Source of the DNA: Porphyromonadaceae bacterium UBA3318
GTDB lineage: Bacteria; Bacteroidota; Bacteroidia; Bacteroidales; Muribaculaceae
DNA length: 64,000 nucleotides
Direction of reading: 5' to 3'
Assembly (NCBI GenBank): GCA_002361235.1
Contig: DESI01000007.1
Span: 1 to 64,000 of the forward strand
The notes under the pieces are model-generated. The model was given only the letters and a program-made list of their open reading frames with translations, was not told where the DNA came from and searched no databases. Positions 60,485 to 64,000 of this stretch are shown here, piece after piece. Numbering within the stretch: position 1 is the first letter of the stretch; each line of letters opens with the position of its first letter. Position numbers and translations under genes: made by a program.

Positions 60485-61588
60485 CCTGGAAGTTGCCGAT
60501 CATGGTGGCCACCAGCTCGTTGTCGCGCGGATTCAGGTTATAGATGATGGTCTTGGGCAGTTTGTTGTCGCGGGCCAGCATGTCGAGGAACTTCGACATG
60601 GTCTCGCCCACGGTATAGTCGCCGATGGAGTCGAATCCCGTGTCCGGACCGATGGCGAGCATCATGCGGGTGTTGTTGTTGCGCAACGCACCGTAATGAT
60701 ACTGCTGGGTCCAGCCGGCATCGTGGTCGATCACGCCGAACACATATAGCATGGCGGTCTTGAACACGGCTATCTCTTTGGGCGTCAGTTCCTCGTTGCG
60801 CAGGTAAATCTTGTTGAAAATCGCCTCGACTTCAGCATCGGTATAATCTTCGGCATAGAAGGCTCCAGACCGTTGCCGGAGAGGCGGCAGCCGACGGAAG
60901 CGAAGAAGTCGTGGCGTATTCGCAGGGCCTGTATCAGGTCGGCTAACGAGCGGATGTTCAGCTTCGCGACTTCGCCGAGGCGCTTGATGTAGTCGCGGTA
61001 TTTGCCGGGATTCTCTACAGCCATGGCCATGTCGGGGCGCCATGTCGGCAGCATCTTTACCTTGAAACCGTCCTCGCGGGTCCTGATGTGGTATTCCAGC
61101 GAATCGACCGGGTCGTCGGTGGTGCATACCACTTCCACGTTATAATGCAGCATCAGGGCGCGCGCCGACATGTCAGGCCGCTGCAACATCTCCGAGCAGC
61201 GGTTGTAGATGTCGCGGGCTGTGGCTGGGTTCAGAAGATCAGTGACGCCGAAGGCAGTTTTCAGTTCAAGGTGAGTCCAATGGTATAATGGGTTGCGCAT
61301 GGTGTAGGGCACCGTCTCGGCCCATTTCCCGAATTTCTCCCAGTCGGAGGCGTCACCGGTTATGAAGCGTTCCTCCACTCCGTTGGTGCGGAGCGCGCGC
61401 CATTTGTAGTGGTCGCCCTCCAGTCATATCCTGGACAGATTGGGAAACACATGGTCCTCGGCCACGTATGCCGGCGACAGGTGGCAGTGATAGTCTATGA
61501 TGGGCAGTCCCTCCGCATAGTCATGATACAGACGGCGTGAGGATTCGGTCTGCAGCAGAAAATCCTCGCTGATGAATTCATTCGTGAT
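60485..61588 (-). pseudogene. uxaC: Decayed glucuronate isomerase (uxaC)
   Basis: The recognisable frames read [34 protein letters not shown], then LEGDHYKWRALRTNGVEERF, then AEDYTDAEVEAIFNKIYLRNEELT and IIYNLNPRDNELVATMIGNFQ. Damage seen: the expected start is ATC (61586-61588) with a stop just upstream. TGA (61434-61436) stands where homologues have Trp (..IWLxGDHYKW). A one-base frame change occurs at about 60861-60868 (LSGNGLE to AFYAEDY). The last roughly 90 codons are missing at the joint with the exuT remnant. UxaC isomerises D-glucuronate and D-galacturonate, so this uronate pathway step is lost here unless another copy exists. Confidence 0.9.
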
Positions 61589-61701
61589 GTCAGGTTTTTA
61601 GGTACAGGGCGCATCAGTCTGATGCTTCTCCGATTCATTGAATCTGCAGGCCGTGATAATAAATATAGCCGACAACCTGTGGGCTGACGGCTATATACGG
61701 G

Positions 61702-61783
61702 TGCGCACGATAGGACTCGAACCTACACGTCGCAAGACACCAGATCCTAAGTCTGGCGCGGCTACCAATTACGCCACGTGCGC
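61702..61783 (-). tRNA. tRNA-Leu (anticodon TAG)
   Basis: Read on the minus strand: acceptor GCGCACG with CGTGCGC, D region GCGTAATTGGTAGCC, anticodon arm CCAGA-CTTAGGA-TCTGG giving TAG, a long variable arm typical of leucine tRNAs, and T arm GTAGG-TTCGAGT-CCTAT(C). The 3' CCA is not encoded. The large variable loop and TAG anticodon identify it. Confidence 0.93.
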
Positions 61784-61794
61784 CTTTTCAGACG

Positions 61795-61826
61795 CAAAGG
61801 TACAACAAAAATCGGGATTAATCAAG
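61795..61826 (-). promoter_or_regulatory. Promoter of tRNA-Leu
   Basis: On the minus strand, TTG (61823-61825), about 20 bases and TACCTTTG (61795-61802) fit the consensus, about 12 bases before the mature tRNA. The -33 side lies inside the AATCGGGATTA repeat cluster. Confidence 0.55.
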
Positions 61827-61922
61827 AATAAACCCGATTAATCGGGATTAAACAGGATTAATCGGGATTGAATCGGAATAAATCGGGATTAATCAGGATA
61901 ATCCCGATTAATCCCGATAAAT
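61808..61922. repeat. Cluster of ATCGGGATTA / TAATCCCGAT repeats
   Basis: About eight copies of the 10-mer, direct and inverted, with small variations (e.g. AATCGGGATTAA, GGATTAATCGGGATT, AATCCCGATTAATCCCGAT), occupy the gap between tRNA-Leu and the PG0541-like gene. The inverted copies can fold into several alternative hairpins. Nothing like it occurs elsewhere in the window. Confidence 0.75.
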
Positions 61923-61932
61923 CAAATCAAAA

Positions 61933-62226
61933 TCAGATAGACTTCTCTACGTTCCAGGCGAACGCGCGGAGACCGAGCATGGGTTTGGTCTCGTCCAGTT
62001 CGTGCAGACGCTCCATGAGGAGGTCGAGCTGTTCGTCGGGCACGAACGTCATGATGGCCGATGCCAGCGAAGGCCAGGCGTGTGTGCCGTAGTGCGGGTC
62101 GCCTGTCTTCGAGCCGCGTCCCTGCACCTCGCCGAAGGCCGTGAAGCCTCGGCAGGAGGTGCGGTTCAGTACTTCAATCACATTCTCGTGATGTGCCTGA
62201 TCGTATGCTATGAATACTCCTTTCAT
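61933..62226 (-). CDS. PG0541 family transporter-associated protein
   Basis: A 97-residue PII-like ferredoxin-fold protein: MKGVFIAYDQAHHENVIEVLN, then GRGSKTGDPHYGTHAWPSLASAIMTFVPDEQLDLL. Homologues sit next to RND efflux permeases in Bacteroidetes (PG0541 of Porphyromonas). The ATG overlaps the permease stop (62223-62226), so the two are translationally coupled. By analogy with PII and GlnK it may bind a small molecule and modulate the transporter; that is inference. Five-prime neighbours (membrane fusion protein, outer-membrane factor) lie outside the window. Confidence 0.8.
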   Translation of the reverse strand: MKGVFIAYDQAHHENVIEVLNRTSCRGFTAFGEVQGRGSKTGDPHYGTHAWPSLASAIMTFVPDEQLDLLMERLHELDETKPMLGLRAFAWNVEKSI

Positions 62227-64000
62227 TTCTGTTCCAGTTTAAGTTGTTTCTTAGCCAGCATCTTGCGGTGCTTGCGTCGCTGGTTCTTGATGCCGTTGCC
62301 GGCGAATACGCAGTACAGCACGGGCACGAACAGCAGTGTAAGACACGTGGAGAATGTCAGACCGCCGATCACGGCCGTACCCATAGGCCTCCACATCTCG
62401 GAACCCTCGCCGGAACCGATTGCCATAGGCACCATACCGAGGATGGTGGTGAGCGTGGTCATGACCACAGGACGCAGACGCGAGCGGCCGCCGTCTATCA
62501 CGGCCTTGCGGATGGACATGCCTCGTTCGCGGTTCAGGGTGATGTAGTCTATGAGCACGATACCGTTCTTCACCACGATACCGATCAGCATGATGGCGCC
62601 GATCATGGACATGATGTTGAGTGTATGTCCGGTGAGCCACAGGATCAGGAACACTCCGGAGAAAGCGAACAGCAGCGAGGTCATGATGATGCCCGGGTAT
62701 GTGAACGACTCGAACTGAGCTGCCATCACGATGTACACCAGGATGATTATCAGCACGCCGAGCATCAACAGGTCGGAGAACGAATCCTGCTGGTCCTCGT
62801 AGGAACCGGCTATCTCGATGGAGATGTTGGCCGGCAGGTGCATGTTGTCGATTGCCGCCTGTGCGTCGGCCACGACGTCGCCGAGGGGGCGGCCGTCCAC
62901 TACGGCCGAGACGGTTACGACGCGCTCGCGGTCCTTACGCTCGATGGTGGGGGGCGTGGAACGTTCCACTACCTTTCCAAGCTCCTTGAGACGGACACCC
63001 TGACCGGTGGAGGAGTATATCATGATGTTTTCCAGATCCTCGATGCGGGTACGGAACTCGGGAGCGTACATCACCTTGACGTCGTATTCCTCGCCGTCCT
63101 CGCGGAACTGGGTCGAAGTGGCGCCGTTGACGCGGTTACGCAGATAGTATGCGGCCGTCGACAGGTTGATGCCGTACATGGCCAGTTTCTCGCGGTCGAA
63201 GTCCACCTGATATTCCGGCTGATAGTCGGAACGGGAGATGGTGACATCGGCGGTACCTTCGATGCCGGCCAGTGCGCCTTTCAGCTGCTGAGCCACGGAG
63301 TCGGTCTCCTCGAAGTCATAGCCGTAGATCTCGAAGTCTACCGTAGACTGTCCGCCCATGGACGAGCCACGTCCGCCGCCCACGTTGACCTGGGCCTTCT
63401 TGAACTCGGGGAATTGCGTCTCGATATCCTTACGCATGTCTTCGGCTATCTCGGTGATGGTGCGCTTACGCTCGGTGGGATTGGTGAGGCGCACGTTCAT
63501 CGAGATGATGTGCGGGCCGTTGTCGGACAGCGAGGCGAACGTGTTGTCGGAGCTTGCGGGACCGACGGTGAAGTTGGACACCAAGATTTCCGGATACTTG
63601 GCTCGCCACAGCGAGTCGAGGCGCGAGGTGGATTCGTAGGCCTGTTCCACCCGCGATCCGATGGGCAGCTCGAGGCTGACGCCGATTCGTGAGTTGTCGG
63701 ATGTGGGGAAGAACTCCGTACCCACAAACTTCATGAGGAATATGGAGCCGATGAAAATGCCGAGGCAGACCAGGATGGTGACTGCGCGGTGCGAAACCAC
63801 GCGTCCCAGCACGCGTGCATACCATGCGTCGAAGCTGTCAAGCGCGCGTTCGATGTATATGTACCAGTTCTTCTTCGGATTTTTCTCGTCTTTGGTCTTG
63901 GGACGCAGGCGCAGCCACTGGCTGCAGAGCATCGGGGTGAGCGAAAGGGCGCAGGTGGTGGAGATAATCATCATGATCGTCACCATCCAACCGAGCTGAC
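62223..64000 (-). CDS. RND efflux transporter permease, 3' part (runs off window)
   Basis: The C-terminal 592 codons of a hydrophobe/amphiphile efflux RND permease. The frame stays open through the right edge (QLGWMVTIMMIISTTCALSLTPMLCSQWLRL is the end of the first membrane half). Then follow the second periplasmic porter loop (GTEFFPTSDNSRIGVSLELPIGSRVEQAY..) and the second membrane half, IAGSYEDQQDSFSDLLMLGVLIIILVYIVMAAQFESF. The AIMLIGIVVKNGIVLIDY helix 10 stretch and GMVPMAIGSGEGSEMWRPMG are typical of the family. The C terminus is a basic tail (NQRRKHRKMLAKKQLKLEQK). Confidence 0.94.
   Translation of the reverse strand, partial: QLGWMVTIMMIISTTCALSLTPMLCSQWLRLRPKTKDEKNPKKNWYIYIERALDSFDAWYARVLGRVVSHRAVTILVCLGIFIGSIFLMKFVGTEFFPTSDNSRIGVSLELPIGSRVEQAYESTSRLDSLWRAKYPEILVSNFTVGPASSDNTFASLSDNGPHIISMNVRLTNPTERKRTITEIAEDMRKDIETQFPEFKKAQVNVGGGRGSSMGGQSTVDFEIYGYDFEETDSVAQQLKGALAGIEGTADVTISRSDYQPEYQVDFDREKLAMYGINLSTAAYYLRNRVNGATSTQFREDGEEYDVKVMYAPEFRTRIEDLENIMIYSSTGQGVRLKELGKVVERSTPPTIERKDRERVVTVSAVVDGRPLGDVVADAQAAIDNMHLPANISIEIAGSYEDQQDSFSDLLMLGVLIIILVYIVMAAQFESFTYPGIIMTSLLFAFSGVFLILWLTGHTLNIMSMIGAIMLIGIVVKNGIVLIDYITLNRERGMSIRKAVIDGGRSRLRPVVMTTLTTILGMVPMAIGSGEGSEMWRPMGTAVIGGLTFSTCLTLLFVPVLYCVFAGNGIKNQRRKHRKMLAKKQLKLEQK

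Noticed and set aside
61434..61436. In-frame TGA in uxaC as selenocysteine or recoding
   Set aside because: The position is Trp in homologues, not a catalytic Cys, there is no SECIS-like context, and the gene has several other lesions.
61638..61841. 67-codon plus-strand ORF with IRTIGLEPTRRKTPDPKSGAATNYA
   Set aside because: The same artefact, antisense to tRNA-Leu.

Overview
The window looks like a gut-type Bacteroidales chromosome, probably Muribaculaceae or a close relative. The pointers are a SusC/SusD polysaccharide utilisation locus with an ECF sigma / FecR anti-sigma pair, fimbrillin-type lipoproteins, DUF4494 and PG0541-type proteins, a very small mS38/AURKAIP1-like basic protein, almost no Shine-Dalgarno sequences, and several promoters with the Bacteroidetes pattern (-33 TTTG or TTG, 19-21 bp, -7 TAnnTTTG). 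The family-level placement is inference; the phylum is well supported.

Layout. 1-9 kb is housekeeping: an IMPACT/YigZ protein, HU, the 29-residue basic protein, an RNase E/G-type ribonuclease with a long K/P/Q/E tail, then a minus-strand run cydA-cydB-chrA-chrA-folC. 9-13.8 kb holds DUF4494, the PLP-binding YggS protein, a FucP-like MFS permease and transketolase. 13.8-19.6 kb is an accessory patch. It has a KilA-N gene split by a 346-bp MITE-like element with a 3-bp target duplication, an AlkZ-related protein, a RelE/ParE-type toxin with its antitoxin and a visible operator, an unrecognised membrane protein, a second MITE-like palindromic element, initiator tRNA-Met, and an MNT/HEPN pair whose promoter suggests a leaderless transcript. 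19.6-32.5 kb is core again: RluA-type pseudouridine synthase, TetR regulator, FabG, IspD, RecG, a DEAD-box helicase, pyruvate:ferredoxin oxidoreductase, a SIMPL protein, PheS and endonuclease III.

32.5-54.8 kb is the centrepiece, a divergent PUL. On the minus strand are two fimbrillin-like lipoproteins, an ECF sigma factor, a FecR anti-sigma factor and a GH3 glycosidase. On the plus strand are SusC (with the N-terminal STN signalling domain), SusD, a GH30-like lipoprotein, an 822-residue lipoprotein of unknown family, a small secreted protein, a GH36 alpha-galactosidase, and a 1009-residue protein fusing a complete SusB-like GH97 glucosidase to a complete endonuclease/exonuclease/phosphatase (EEP) domain. 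The likely logic is that SusC/D imports glycan, the STN domain signals through FecR to free the sigma factor, and the glycosidases plus the EEP phosphoesterase dismantle it. The fused phosphoesterase suggests a phosphorylated or phosphodiester-linked glycan, for example a glycosylated teichoic-acid-like polymer; that substrate is a hypothesis.

54.7-64 kb is mostly minus-strand: a DoxX-like membrane protein, an acyl-CoA synthetase, a TlpA-like thioredoxin protein, an L-cysteine desulfidase-family protein, thymidine kinase, a decayed and fused uxaC-exuT uronate locus, tRNA-Leu, and a PG0541-type regulator overlapping an RND efflux permease that runs off the right edge.
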